Positions 16,017-25,818 are shown, counted from the stretch's first letter. The stretch: 64,000 nt of DNA from Methylosinus trichosporium OB3b (GCF_002752655.1 NZ_CP023737.1:186001-250000), one strand, 5' to 3'. Made by a program: numbers and translations. Notes: generated by a model not told the origin, from the letters alone.

Positions 16017-17087
16017 TCATTCCTCGCTCTGCGCCAGCAGCTTCGCCTGATGATCCGTCGTCAGCGCGTCGAAGATCTCGTCGAGCTCGCCCTCGATCAC
16101 GCGATCGAGCTTGTACAGCGTCAGATTGATGCGATGGTCGGTGACGCGGCCTTGCGGAAAATTATAGGTGCGGATGCGTTCCGAGCGGTCGCCCGAGCCG
16201 ACCTGCGCCTTGCGGTCGGCGGCGCGCGCGCTGTCCAATCGTTGGCGCTCGGCGTCGAAGAGGCGTGAACGCAGCACTTCCATCGCCTTGGCCCTGTTGC
16301 GATGCTGCGAGCGCTCCTCCTGCATCATCACCACTATTCCCGAGGGCAGATGCGTGATGCGGATCGCCGATTCGGTCTTGTTCACATGCTGGCCGCCGGC
16401 GCCGCCGGAGCGCATGGTCTCGATCTGCAGATCCTTGTCGTCGATGGCGACATCGACTTCCTCGGCCTGCGGCAGCACCGCGACTGTCGCCGCGGATGTG
16501 TGGATGCGTCCCTGCGTCTCGGTCGCCGGCACGCGCTGCACGCGATGCACGCCAGATTCGAATTTCAATCGCGCATAGACGCCGCGTCCAGAGATCTCGG
16601 CGACGATTTCCTTATAGCCGCCGAGCGCGCCCTCGCTCGCCGAGAGAATCTCGACGCCCCAGCCTTTGACGCCGGCGTATTTCTGATAGGCGCGGAAGAG
16701 ATCGCCGGCGAAGAGCGCGGCCTCGTCGCCGCCCGTTCCCGCGCGCACCTCGAGAATGACGCCCTTCTCGTCGGCCGAATCCTTCGGCAGCAGCGCGAGC
16801 TTCAACTCCTGCTCGGCGCTCGCGAGCGCGCTTTCGGCCGCGTCGAGCTCGCCCTCGACGAAGGCGCGCATCTCGGGCTCGAGCGCAGGATCGGCCAGCA
16901 TCTCGCCGAGGCCGGCGATCTCGGCGCTGGTCGCGCGCCAGGTCCTGATTCTGGCGACCACATCGTCCAGCGTGGCGAGCTCGCGCGACAGCGCGACGAA
17001 GCTCGCGGCGTCCGGCCCGGCGGCGAGCCTGGCGCCGATCTCATCGTGGCGGCGGAGAATGAGGTCGAGCTTGTCTTGTGCGAACAT
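16017..17087 (-). CDS. prfA: Peptide chain release factor 1
   Basis: A 356-residue RF1 that reads UAA and UAG stop codons. The ATG at 17087 ([20 protein letters not shown]) fits the family start; a longer frame upstream is not protein-like. The stop-codon recognition motif PAT is in [13 protein letters not shown] and the catalytic GGQ in [15 protein letters not shown]. The methyltransferase gene prmC, which usually follows prfA, is not downstream here. ptsP, the usual upstream neighbour in alphaproteobacteria, lies about 10.6 kb away on the same strand, across the propeller-gene island. Confidence 0.95.
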   Translation of the reverse strand: MFAQDKLDLILRRHDEIGARLAAGPDAASFVALSRELATLDDVVARIRTWRATSAEIAGLGEMLADPALEPEMRAFVEGELDAAESALASAEQELKLALLPKDSADEKGVILEVRAGTGGDEAALFAGDLFRAYQKYAGVKGWGVEILSASEGALGGYKEIVAEISGRGVYARLKFESGVHRVQRVPATETQGRIHTSAATVAVLPQAEEVDVAIDDKDLQIETMRSGGAGGQHVNKTESAIRITHLPSGIVVMMQEERSQHRNRAKAMEVLRSRLFDAERQRLDSARAADRKAQVGSGDRSERIRTYNFPQGRVTDHRINLTLYKLDRVIEGELDEIFDALTTDHQAKLLAQSEE

Positions 17088-17198
17088 GTCCGGTCCGAGG
17101 CCAATGCGAGCGTCTCCTTTAGCCGCTTCAGGGCGGAAAGCGAGAGAAATGGCGGGCGAAAGGAGGGGATGCGGCATAGCACAGGCTCGGCGCACCGA

Positions 17199-17291
17199 GT
17201 GCGTCGTTAGAGCACGGGGCCAAACCGGGTTCACAGCTTGTTCACGACAGTGCTATTTTCTAGCCTCCGTTGCATAGGGGGAGGCTTTGTC
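17199..17291 (+). promoter_or_regulatory. Upstream region of propeller gene 1, copy A of a 93-base duplication
   Basis: These 93 bases end exactly at the ATG and match 18847-18939 without gaps except near the ribosome-binding site. Shared parts are GTGCGTCGTTAGAGC, GCTTGTTCACGACAG and CTAGCCTCCGTTG, followed by a GGAGG-type ribosome-binding site. The conserved CTAGCCTCC block and an upstream GTTCAC pair could contain promoter or operator elements. I cannot assign -35 and -10 boxes with confidence. Confidence 0.55.
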
Positions 17292-18773
17292 ATGAGTTTT
17301 TTCACAATTTCGTGCATGTCGGGGGTCGTCGCGGCCGCGGCGCCTCGGTGGCTCGCCGTCGCGATCCTCTCTCTTTCCCTCGCCGCGCCCGCCGTCGCAG
17401 CGAGCGCGTCGCGCACGCGGCTCATGGCCCAGCCCGGTTCTTCGAAAGCCGGCCTCGCGGTGAAGCTCATCGCCGAGGTCGATGGCCTCGGCGGCGGCGC
17501 GCCGACGGGGACGGTGAGCTTTTCCGAAGGCGGCGTCGCGCTGGGCGCGGGAACGCTGTCGGCCTTTGGCGCCGGGCAGGCGACGCTGGCGTCGGCTTGC
17601 GCGCTGACCAGCGTCGGCGGCGTCATGTGCTGGGGCTATAATGAATTCGGCGCAGTCGGCGACGGGACGACGACGGATCGACCTTCACCGGTCGCGGTGT
17701 CCGGCCTGTCCGGCGGCGTCGTCGCGATCACGACAGGAGCGTTGCATGCCTGCGCGCTGACGGTCGCGGGCGCCGTGCTCTGCTGGGGCTCGAACGCCAA
17801 TGGTCAGATCGGCGATGGGACGATGACGAATCGTCTGACGCCGGTCGCCGTATCGGGTCTTTCGAGCGGGGTCGTCGCGATCGCGGCGGGCCAATTCCAC
17901 AATTGCGCCCTGACCAGCGCGGGCGCCGTCCTTTGCTGGGGTTGGGACGGACTCGGTCAACTCGGCGATGGAGTGGAGAATTACTATGTGAATCGTCTCA
18001 CGCCGGTCGGCGCCTGGGGGCTTTCGAGCGGCGTCGTCTCGATCACGGCGGGCGACAATCACAGTTGCGCGGTGATGAGAGGCGGCGCCGCACGATGCTG
18101 GGGTCAAAATCACCGAGGCCAGCTCGGCGACGGGACGACGACGGAGCGTAGTAAGCCTGTCGCCGTTACCGGTCTTGCGGGTGGCGTCGCCGCGATCATG
18201 GCCGGAGGGGTCCATACTTGCGCGGTGACCAGCGCCCATGCCGTCAAATGTTGGGGCTACAACTACTATGGCCAGGTCGGCGACGGGACGACGACGACTC
18301 GCATCACCCCGGTGGCCGTGTCTGGCCTCTCGAGCGGCGTCGTCGCGCTCGCGGCCGGCTACGGTCATAATTGCGCGCTGAAAGGCGACGGCGGGCTCTG
18401 GTGCTGGGGGCGCAACTACTTCGGCCAGGTCGGCGACAGGACGACGACGCATCGCGCCACGCCCGTTTCCGTGCCCGGCCATACGAGAGGCGTGCTCGCG
18501 ATCGCGCTGGGCGGCGATCATAGCTGCGTTTCGGTCGGCGGCGGGATCGTCCGATGCTGGGGTAACAACTGGCATGGCGAGCTCGGCGACGGAACGTTCA
18601 AGAACCGTCTCGCCCCGGCGCCGATTCCCGGCTTCACGGCGCTGATCCGTGCGCGGGCGTCCATGCTGACCAATTCGCTCGCCGTCGGGTCGCATACGCT
18701 GCAAGCGAGCTTTCCGGGCGACGCCGCGCATTCGGCGTCGAGCGGATCGCAGTCGCACAGCATCGTCCCGTGA
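17292..18773 (+). CDS. Secreted RCC1-type propeller protein, paralogue 1
   Basis: A 493-residue exported protein. A long signal peptide ends near APAVA-ASASR. Residues about 40-96 (TRLMAQPGSSKAGLAVKLIA to GAGQATL) match the first half of a bacterial Ig-like group 3 domain. Seven RCC1-type blades follow, each of 50-odd residues with C-A-L-T...C-W-G-x-N and G-x-x-G-D-G-T-T, and then the second half of the Ig domain (LAVGSHTLQASFPGDAAH to SHSIVP). Blade 1 is shortened at its start (GQATLASACALTS). In eukaryotes RCC1 repeats form a seven-bladed propeller; bacterial secreted versions have no settled function. GGGGAGG precedes the ATG. Binding of a surface or periplasmic partner is only a guess. 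Confidence 0.88.
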   Translation: MSFFTISCMSGVVAAAAPRWLAVAILSLSLAAPAVAASASRTRLMAQPGSSKAGLAVKLIAEVDGLGGGAPTGTVSFSEGGVALGAGTLSAFGAGQATLASACALTSVGGVMCWGYNEFGAVGDGTTTDRPSPVAVSGLSGGVVAITTGALHACALTVAGAVLCWGSNANGQIGDGTMTNRLTPVAVSGLSSGVVAIAAGQFHNCALTSAGAVLCWGWDGLGQLGDGVENYYVNRLTPVGAWGLSSGVVSITAGDNHSCAVMRGGAARCWGQNHRGQLGDGTTTERSKPVAVTGLAGGVAAIMAGGVHTCAVTSAHAVKCWGYNYYGQVGDGTTTTRITPVAVSGLSSGVVALAAGYGHNCALKGDGGLWCWGRNYFGQVGDRTTTHRATPVSVPGHTRGVLAIALGGDHSCVSVGGGIVRCWGNNWHGELGDGTFKNRLAPAPIPGFTALIRARASMLTNSLAVGSHTLQASFPGDAAHSASSGSQSHSIVP

Positions 18774-18846
18774 CGCTGGCTCGGCGCGCCGCTCGGCCGT
18801 GAAACAAAAGCGAATGCGGCGCTCCGCCGCGAGCGGCGGCCGAGAG

Positions 18847-18939
18847 GTGCGTCGTTAGAGCGCGGGGCCGAACCGGGGTCGAAGCTTGTTCACGACAGGA
18901 CGATTTCCTAGCCTCCGTTGACGTTGCGGAGGCTTCATC
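18847..18939 (+). promoter_or_regulatory. Upstream region of the mini-gene remnant, copy B of the 93-base duplication
   Basis: Same length and largely the same sequence as 17199-17291, ending at the ATG of the remnant. Preserved: GTGCGTCGTTAGAGCGCGG, GCTTGTTCACGACAGGACGA and CCTAGCCTCCGTTG. It shows that the remnant arose by duplication of a whole transcription unit like paralogue 1. Confidence 0.55.
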
Positions 18940-19083
18940 ATGAGTTGTTTCAAAATTTTGTGCATCGCTCTGTCTGTCACGGCGGCTCCGGCCGTCGGGA
19001 CGCATCGGCTGCAGGCGAGCTATCCGGGTGAAGGAGCGCATGGCCCGTCGAGCCGGCTGCATACGCACTTCGTCGTCCCTTGA
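18940..19083 (+). pseudogene. Internally deleted propeller paralogue (47-codon mini-gene)
   Basis: An intact short frame: MSCFKILCIALSVTAAPA (the signal-peptide start) is fused directly to VGTHRLQASYPGEGAHGPSS and a short tail ending HFVVP. The first half of the Ig-like domain and all seven blades are missing, as expected from a deletion between signal peptide and C-terminus. It keeps the duplicated 93-base upstream region and a ribosome-binding site, so it could still be expressed as a small peptide. Confidence 0.75.
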
Positions 19084-19164
19084 CGGCCGAACGGATAGGC
19101 CGGTCCGAACGCGTCGAGCCGCCAGATCATGCCGCTCTTCTCGCTTTTCACGGAGTTTTCGATC

Positions 19165-20607
19165 ATGAGCGCTTTCCGATTTGTTGCTGCCGCGATTTTG
19201 TCTCTCGCCCTCGCGGCGCCCGCATTCGCCGAGAGCGCGTCGCGCACGCGGCTCTTGTCTCGGCCCAATCCGACGAAGCTCGGCCAGACGGTGAAGCTCG
19301 TCGGCGAGGTCGACGGGCTCGGCGGTGCGCCGACGGGAACGGTGGGCTTTGCCGACGGCGCGATCACGCTCGGCGCGGGGCCGCTGTCGCCCTATGGCGC
19401 GGGGCAGGCGACTTTGTCGATGGGCGGTCAGCACAGTTGCGCCTTGCCTGCGGCAGGCGGCGTGAGCTGCTGGGGTCGAAACGATTATGGCCAGCTCGGC
19501 GACGGAACAATGGTCCGCCGAAGCAGTCCCGTCTCGGTGTCGGGTTTGCCGAGCGACATCGTCGCGATCTCGATGGGCGATGGCCACAGCTGCGCGTTGA
19601 CCAGCGCCGGCGCCGTCGAATGCTGGGGCTGGAATCAAGTCGGGCAGCTCGGCGACGGGACTTATCCGAACCGGTCTGCGCCGGGCGTCGTGACGCGTCT
19701 TTCGAGCGGCGTCGTTGCGATCGCATCCGGCGACGTCCACAGCTGCGCGTTGACCAGCGTCGGCGCGGTGAAATGCTGGGGTTCGAATGTCGCGGGGCAG
19801 CTCGGCGCCGGAACGCCGACCTATCATCGCACCCCCATTGGCGTGACAGGGCTTCGGAGCGGCGTCGTCGCCATCGCTGGCGGAAACCAGCACAGTTGCG
19901 CGCTCGCCACCGCCGGCGCCGTAAAGTGCTGGGGCTCTAATTCCCACGGCCAGCTCGGCGATGGGACGACGGCGAATCGCGCGACGCCCGTCGCCGTGCC
20001 GAGCCTCTCGAGCGGCGTCGTCGCGATCACGGCGGGCTGGGGCCACAGCTGCGCGCTGACCAAGGCCGGCGCCGTCGTTTGCTGGGGCGACAACTCCAAC
20101 GGTCAGATCGGCGACGGAACGACGACGACCCGTCACACCCCGGTCGTAGTGTCAGGTTTGACGAGCGGCGTCGTCGCGATCGCAACGGGCAGCAATCATA
20201 ACTGCGCGCTCAAGGGCAACGGCGCTGTCCTGTGCTGGGGATCCAATCAAGACGGTGTGCTCGGCGACAGGACGATGACAAATCGGACGACGCCCGTCGC
20301 AGTGCCTGGCCACACACGAGGCGTCGTTGCGATCGCGCTGGGCTCCGATCACACCTGTGTGACGATCAGCTCCGGGGTCGTCAGATGCTGGGGCAGCGAC
20401 GGGCTGGGTCAGCTCGGCGACGGAACGTTTCAGCGCCGCCGCCTCGCGCCCAAGCCGATTCCTGGTTTCACGGCGCTCGTCCGCGCGCGGGGGCATCTGC
20501 TGACCAACTCGCTCGCCGTCGGGACGCATGCGGTGCAGGCGAGCTATCCCGGCGATGCGGCGCATACGCCGTCTAGCGGAACGCAGTCGCTGACCGTCGT
20601 CCCGTGA
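19165..20607 (+). CDS. Secreted RCC1-type propeller protein, paralogue 2
   Basis: A 480-residue protein with the architecture of paralogue 1. The signal peptide MSAFRFVAAAILSLALAAPA is cleaved near AFA-E. The Ig first half runs from TRLLSRPNPTKLGQTVKLVG to GAGQATL, with seven complete C-W-G blades and an Ig second half (LAVGTHAVQASYPGDAAH). Blade 1 is complete here (GGQHSCALPAAGG). Blade 6 has the subgroup-specific VAVPGHTRGVVAI, shared with paralogues 1, 4, 5 and the amber gene. The linker after blade 7 (PGFTALVRARGHLLTNS) is also shared. The start at 19165 is chosen over 19129 because the signal peptide begins there, after GGAG. Confidence 0.88.
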   Translation: MSAFRFVAAAILSLALAAPAFAESASRTRLLSRPNPTKLGQTVKLVGEVDGLGGAPTGTVGFADGAITLGAGPLSPYGAGQATLSMGGQHSCALPAAGGVSCWGRNDYGQLGDGTMVRRSSPVSVSGLPSDIVAISMGDGHSCALTSAGAVECWGWNQVGQLGDGTYPNRSAPGVVTRLSSGVVAIASGDVHSCALTSVGAVKCWGSNVAGQLGAGTPTYHRTPIGVTGLRSGVVAIAGGNQHSCALATAGAVKCWGSNSHGQLGDGTTANRATPVAVPSLSSGVVAITAGWGHSCALTKAGAVVCWGDNSNGQIGDGTTTTRHTPVVVSGLTSGVVAIATGSNHNCALKGNGAVLCWGSNQDGVLGDRTMTNRTTPVAVPGHTRGVVAIALGSDHTCVTISSGVVRCWGSDGLGQLGDGTFQRRRLAPKPIPGFTALVRARGHLLTNSLAVGTHAVQASYPGDAAHTPSSGTQSLTVVP

Positions 20608-20659
20608 CGCCGGCTCGTCGCTGCTTCTCTCGGGCCTCTCGATTAACGGAGTTTCGAAC

Positions 20660-21346
20660 ATGAATGCCTTGCGATTTCTCGCAGTCGCAGCCCTTTCTCT
20701 CGCGCTCGCCGCGCCGGCTTTCGCAAAAAGCGCGTCGCGCGCGCGGCTCGTCACTCTGCCTGATCCGGCGAAGGCAAGCCAGGCGGTGTTGCTGCAAGCC
20801 GAGGTCGACGGCCGCCGCGGCGGCCCGTTGGGCTTGGTGAGCCTCACCGACGGCTCCGTGTCTTTGGGTTCGGCGAAATTGGCGCGCGCGGGAGCGCGGC
20901 AGGCGACCTTGTTCGCCGGAATTCGAGCCATATCGTCGCGATCGCGACCGGCCTTCATAGTTGCGTATTGACCAGCGCCGGCGCCGTCAAATGCTGGGGT
21001 CACAATTCCGAGGGCCAGCTCGGCGATGGAACGACACGCCCGTCGCCGTATCAAATCTTTCCGGCGGAGTCGCCGTGATCGCGCTCGGATTGGTTCATAG
21101 CTGCACGGTGACCATCGGCGGCGCCAAATGCTGGGGTTATAACTATGACGGCCAACTCGACGACGGAACCACGACAAACAAAGTCCTCCCCACGCCCGTC
21201 TCCCGCCTGACGCCCGTCGTCCGCGCCCGCGCGCGGCTATCGACGCGCGCGCTCGGTGTGGGGACCATGCGCTGCAGGCGAGCTTTCCGGGCGATGCAAC
21301 TCACACGCCGTCGAGCGGATCGCAATGGCAGACCATCGTCCAGTGA
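20660..21346 (+). pseudogene. Propeller paralogue destroyed by deletion and three frame changes
   Basis: Signal peptide and Ig first half are readable (MNALRFLAVAALSLALAAPA to AGARQATLF), then the frame shifts near 20915. A second frame carries one blade ([16 protein letters not shown] to EGQLGDGT). A third begins near 21030 with [18 protein letters not shown], one more blade and the linker RLTPVVRARARLSTRALGVG. A last shift restores ALQASFPGDATHTPSSG and ends at 21346. Only two of seven blades remain. The linker type matches intact paralogue 3, so it is probably a sibling of that gene. Confidence 0.85.
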
Positions 21347-21384
21347 CGGCCGCCGCTTCCTCTCATTCGACGGAGATTTCGATT

Positions 21385-22827
21385 ATGAACGCTTTCAGAT
21401 TTGTCTGCGCCGCTGCGCTGTCCCTCGCCCTCGTGGCGCCCGCATTCGCCAAGAGCGCGTCGCGCATGCGGCTGCTCGCTTCGCCCGATCCGGCGAAGAT
21501 AGGGAGGACCGTGCGGCTACAGGCCGAGGTCGACGGCCGCGGGCTCGGGCCGACGGGGAAGGTGACCTTTTCCGATGGAGCGGTCGTCATCGGCGCGGCG
21601 CTGCTGTCGCGCATCGGCGCGGGGCAGGCGACCCTGACCGGGGGAGCGACGCATGCCTGCGCAGTCTCTGCGGCTGGCGGCGCGCGATGCTGGGGCGGGA
21701 ACGACCGCGGCGCGCTCGGCGACGGCTCGACCAAGCAAAGAGACGCGCCGGTCGATGTGCAGGGGCTCTCGCACGATATCGTCGCGGTCACGGGGGGTAT
21801 TCTGCACAGCTGCGCGCTGACCAGCGCCGGCGCCGTCAAATGCTGGGGTTTCAACAATTCCGGCATTCTCGGCGATGGGACGTCGAACGACCGACTCAGG
21901 CCGGTCGGCGTGTCGGGCCTTTCGAGCGGCGTCGTCGCCGTCGCGGCCGGCGCGGTCCACACTTGCGCGCTGACCAGCGCCGGCGCCGCCAAATGCTGGG
22001 GGTACAATTCCGAGGGCCAGCTCGGCGACGGAACGACGTCGAGCCGCCGAACGCCGGTCGACGTAGCGGGCCTTTCGAGCGGCGTCGTCGCGATCACGGG
22101 AGGCAGAGAGCACACATGCGCTGCAACCAGCGCCGGCGCCGTCAAATGCTGGGGCTATAATGACCGTGGCCAGATCGGCGACGGGACCACGTCGGACCAC
22201 TCGGCGCCCGTCGCCGTGTCGGGTCTTTCGAGCGGGGTCGTCGGCATCTCGGCGGGAGGGGCTCACAGCTGCGCGCTGACCAGCGCCGGCGCTGTCCTAT
22301 GCTGGGGAGCCAATTTCGACGGCCAGCTCGGCGACGGGACCTATGAAAATCGTTCCACCCCGGTCGCGGTGTCGGGACTTTCGAGCGGCGTCGTCGCCAT
22401 CTCGGCGGGCGAATATCACACTTGCGCGCTGACCGGCGCGGGCGCCGTCCTGTGCTGGGGATCGAACTCGTTCGGCGCGCTCGGCGATGCGTCGACGCCG
22501 GGCAGTCGGCCCATTCCCGGGCCGGTGACGGGTCTTTCGAGCGGCGTTCGCGTCGTCGCCGCCGGCGGCTCCCATACTTGCGCGCTGACCAGCGCCGGCG
22601 CAGTTCAATGCTGGGGCCAGAACTTCTTCGGCCAGATCGGCGACGGCACGAATACGCATCGTTCGACCCCGACGCCGGTCCTTCGCTTGACTCCCGCTGT
22701 GCGTGGCCGCGCGCTTTTGTCGACGCGCTCGCTCGGCGTCGGCGCGCACACGTTGCAGGCGAGCTTTCCGGGAGACGCGGCGCATGACCCGTCGAGCGCG
22801 GCGCAGTCGCAGACCATCGTCCCGTGA
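21385..22827 (+). CDS. Secreted RCC1-type propeller protein, paralogue 3
   Basis: A 480-residue protein: signal peptide (MNAFRFVCAAALSLALVAPA), Ig first half, seven C-W-G blades, Ig second half (LGVGAHTLQASFPGDAAH). It differs from the others in lacking the PGHTRGV sixth blade. Blade 6 instead has DASTPGSRPIPGPVTGLSSG, and the linker after blade 7 is RLTPAVRGRALLSTRSLG. The frameshifted neighbour at 20660 shares this linker, so the two form a second subgroup. Middle blades are very similar in DNA sequence, with TCGAGCGGCGTCGTCGC recurring. GGAG precedes the ATG. Confidence 0.88.
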   Translation: MNAFRFVCAAALSLALVAPAFAKSASRMRLLASPDPAKIGRTVRLQAEVDGRGLGPTGKVTFSDGAVVIGAALLSRIGAGQATLTGGATHACAVSAAGGARCWGGNDRGALGDGSTKQRDAPVDVQGLSHDIVAVTGGILHSCALTSAGAVKCWGFNNSGILGDGTSNDRLRPVGVSGLSSGVVAVAAGAVHTCALTSAGAAKCWGYNSEGQLGDGTTSSRRTPVDVAGLSSGVVAITGGREHTCAATSAGAVKCWGYNDRGQIGDGTTSDHSAPVAVSGLSSGVVGISAGGAHSCALTSAGAVLCWGANFDGQLGDGTYENRSTPVAVSGLSSGVVAISAGEYHTCALTGAGAVLCWGSNSFGALGDASTPGSRPIPGPVTGLSSGVRVVAAGGSHTCALTSAGAVQCWGQNFFGQIGDGTNTHRSTPTPVLRLTPAVRGRALLSTRSLGVGAHTLQASFPGDAAHDPSSAAQSQTIVP

Positions 22828-22917
22828 CGGCGGCTCCGGCGGGGCAGCGCGGCCGACCTCGTTCGGGGCGCGCCTCGGCGTCCTCGATCATCTAGCTTCA
22901 TTGCGGAGATTTCGATC

Positions 22918-24333
22918 ATGACTGCTTTCAAAATTCTCTGCGTGGCCCTGTCTCTCGCCCTCGCGGCGCCGGCATTCGCCAAGAGCGCGTCGCGCACGCG
23001 GCTGCTCACTTCGCCCAATCCGGCGAAGCTCGGCCAGACGGTGAAGCTCGTCGGCGAGGTGGATGGTTTCGGCGGCGGCGCGCCGACGGGGACGGTGAAT
23101 TTCACCGACGGCGACGTCGCGCTCGGCGCCGGGACGCTCTCGCCTTACGGCGCGGGACAGGCGACGCTGACGGCGAACATGTGGCACGTCTGCGCCTTGA
23201 CATCCGCCGGCGGAGCCGCGTGCTGGGGCCGCAACTCCGCCGGCGAGGTCGGAGACGGGACGACGACGAGGCGCCTGAGCCCGGTCGCGGTGACGGGTCT
23301 TTCGAGCGGCGTCGTCGCCATATCGGCCGGCGGTTCGTATTCTTGCGCGCTGACCACCGTCGGCGGCGTCAAATGCTGGGGCGTCAACTATGCCGGCCAG
23401 CTCGGCGATGGGACGACCTTGGAGCGTCACCAGCCCGTCGCCGTTTCGGGATTGTCGACCGGCGTGGTCGCCATCGCGGCGGGATCTCAGCACAGCTGCG
23501 CGCTGACCGCCGTCGGAGGCGTCGAATGTTGGGGCAGCAACTATTACGGCCAGCTCGGCGACGGGACCACAGAAAATCGCCACACCCCCGTCACTGTGTC
23601 GGGCCTCTCGAGCGGCGTCGTCGCGATCTCGGCCGGCCAACATCACAGTTGCGCGCTGACCAGCGTCGGCTCCGTCAAATGCTGGGGGGGCATCTACACC
23701 AATCACAGCACCGTTCCCGTGGCCGTGCCCGGGCTGTCGAGCGGCGTCGCGGCGATCGCGTCGGGATTTTCTCACGCTTGCGCCCTCACCAGCCTCCACG
23801 GCGTCAAATGCTGGGGCACCAACAACTGGGGCGAGCTCGGCGACGGCACGAGGACGAACCGCTCGACGCCGGTCGAGGTCTCTACGCTGTCGACCGGCGT
23901 GGTGGCGATCGCCGGCGGACAGTACCATACCTGCGCCTTGAAAGGCGACGGCGCGCTTTTCTGCTGGGGGTCCAACGACAGCGGCCAAGTCGGCGACAGA
24001 ACGACCACGACTCGCGACACGCCTGTCGCCGTGCCCGGCCATACACGGGGCGTCGCCGCGATCGCGCCGGCATTCGGATACACCTGCGTCTCGATGGTCA
24101 CCGGGGTCGTCAGATGCTGGGGCTTCAATGCGAGCGGGCGACTCGGCGATGGGACGACCAGGAACCGCCGCGCTCCCAAGCCTATCCCCGATTTCACGGC
24201 CCTCGTTCGCACGCGGGCGCCTTTGTTGACAAAGTCGCTCGGCGCCGGAACGCATACGCTGCGGGCGACCTATTCGGGCGATGCGGCGCATTCGCAGTCG
24301 AGCGGCTCGCGCGCGCAGACCATCGCTCCGTGA
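22918..24333 (+). CDS. Secreted RCC1-type propeller protein, paralogue 4
   Basis: A 471-residue protein with a short clean signal peptide (MTAFKILCVALSLALAAPAF, cleaved near AFA-K). Its Ig first half has the clearest group 3 motif of the set (GQTVKLVGEV, then APTGTVNFTDG, then YGAGQATL). It has seven C-W-G motifs. Blade 4 is abbreviated: after CWG it reads GIYTNHSTVPVAVPG and lacks the usual GQLGDGT. Blade 6 has PVAVPGHTRGVAAI. The C-terminal Ig half is LGAGTHTLRATYSGDAAHSQ. GGAG is nine bases before the ATG. Confidence 0.88.
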   Translation: MTAFKILCVALSLALAAPAFAKSASRTRLLTSPNPAKLGQTVKLVGEVDGFGGGAPTGTVNFTDGDVALGAGTLSPYGAGQATLTANMWHVCALTSAGGAACWGRNSAGEVGDGTTTRRLSPVAVTGLSSGVVAISAGGSYSCALTTVGGVKCWGVNYAGQLGDGTTLERHQPVAVSGLSTGVVAIAAGSQHSCALTAVGGVECWGSNYYGQLGDGTTENRHTPVTVSGLSSGVVAISAGQHHSCALTSVGSVKCWGGIYTNHSTVPVAVPGLSSGVAAIASGFSHACALTSLHGVKCWGTNNWGELGDGTRTNRSTPVEVSTLSTGVVAIAGGQYHTCALKGDGALFCWGSNDSGQVGDRTTTTRDTPVAVPGHTRGVAAIAPAFGYTCVSMVTGVVRCWGFNASGRLGDGTTRNRRAPKPIPDFTALVRTRAPLLTKSLGAGTHTLRATYSGDAAHSQSSGSRAQTIAP

Positions 24334-24439
24334 AGAGGCGTCTTTGATCGAACGGCGGTCTTGCGAGGCGGCTCCGCCGCACTTGCTCGTGTCACGCGAA
24401 ATGTCTAGCCTGCGCTCAATTCAGGGAGGGATTTCGATC

Positions 24440-25780
24440 ATGAGCGCTTTCAAAATGTTCTGCGTCGCGCTGTGTCTCGTCCTCGCGGCGCCCGCGTTCG
24501 GCAAGAGCGCGTCGCGCACGCGGCTGCTCACTTCGCCCAATCCGGCGAAGCTCGGCCAGACAGTGAAGCTCGTCGGCGAGGTCGATGGCTTCGGCGGCGG
24601 CGCGGCGACCGGCAAGGTGACGTTCACCGATGGCGATGTCACGCTCGGATTGGGGACGCTGTCGCCTTATGGAGCGGGGCAGGCGACGCTCTCGGTGGGC
24701 CAGTGGCACAATTGCGTCTTGGACGCCGCCGGCGGGATCTCGTGCTAGGGCGTCAACAAGCATGGACAGCTCGGCGACGGAACGACGACGCGCCGCCTCA
24801 CGCCGGTCGCCGTGTCGCTCTCGAGCCGCGCCGTCGCGGTGACGGTCGGCTATGCGCACAGCTGCGCGTTGACCACCGCCGGCGGCGTCAAATGCTGGGG
24901 TTGCATGACTGTTATCGAAGACAACATTTGCGAGGACAGCTCCACCCCTGTCTCCGTGCCGGGATTGTCGACCGGCGTCGTCGCCATCGCGGCGGGGTAC
25001 GGGCACACTTGCGCGCTGACCGCCACCGGCGCGGTAAGATGCTGGGGCTTGAACTGGCATGGCCAACTCGGCGACGGCACGACCACGTCGCGAAGTGTTC
25101 CTGTTCCCGTCTCGGGTCTTTCGAGCGGCGTCGTCGCAATCGCGACGGGCGACTACTACAGTTGCGCGCTGACCATCGCGGGCGCCGTCAAATGCTGGGG
25201 GTGGAACTTGTATGGTCAGCTCGGCGACGGGACCCTGCAAGATCGTCACAGCCCCGTCTCGGTGTCGGGATTGTCGAGCGGCGTCAGCGCGATCTCTTCG
25301 GCGGCACTGCACAGCTGCGCGTTGACCCGCGCGCATGGCGTCAAATGCTGGGGTAAAATCAGCGACGGCAGCTCGGGGGGAATCGTCGGGTCGACGCCGA
25401 AAGATTTCGGGACGTTCACCGGCTTGGTCGCGATCGACGCCGGGAATTCACGGGCTTGTGCGTTGAAAGGCGATGGCGCGCTGCTGTGCTTGAAGCTCGG
25501 TCAAGGCGGCGTGCCCATCGCCGAACCCATTTACACGCGAGGGGTAGTCGCGTCGGCGGGAGGCTCCGCTTGCGTCTCTATGGCCTCCGGCGCCGTCACC
25601 TGCAGGCTGACATGCTGCAACATGCCGAAGCTTCCCAGTGTGACGGCCCTCGTCCGCGCGCGGGCGTCTCTGCTGGTCAACTCGCTCGGCGTCGGAACGC
25701 ACACGCTGCGGGCCACCTATTCGGGCGACGCGGCGCATTCGCAGTCGAGCGGCTCGCGCGCGCAGACGATCGTTCCGTGA
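24440..25780 (+). pseudogene. Propeller paralogue with in-frame amber codon in blade 1
   Basis: From the ATG (MSAFKMFCVALCLVLAAPAF, after GGGAGGG) a single frame stays open to the stop at 25778-25780, except for TAG at 24746-24748. The TAG replaces TGG in the invariant C-W-G of blade 1 (GGISC-stop-GVNKHGQLGDGT), a single G-to-A change. Blades 2 to 5 keep C-W-G. Blades 6 and 7 have lost it (LLCLKLGQGG and VTCRLTCC), so relaxed constraint extends beyond the nonsense mutation. The Ig second half is almost identical to that of paralogue 4. Translation should stop after 102 residues, releasing only the signal peptide and Ig first half. Confidence 0.85.
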
Positions 25781-25818
25781 GGGAACGGCCCAGATCGAAG
25801 GGCGGCCTCGCGAGGCGT

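Noticed and set aside
24746..24748. Programmed read-through or recoding of the TAG codon
   Set aside because: No stimulatory structure is evident, the family uses TGG at this site, and two later blades of the same gene are decayed.
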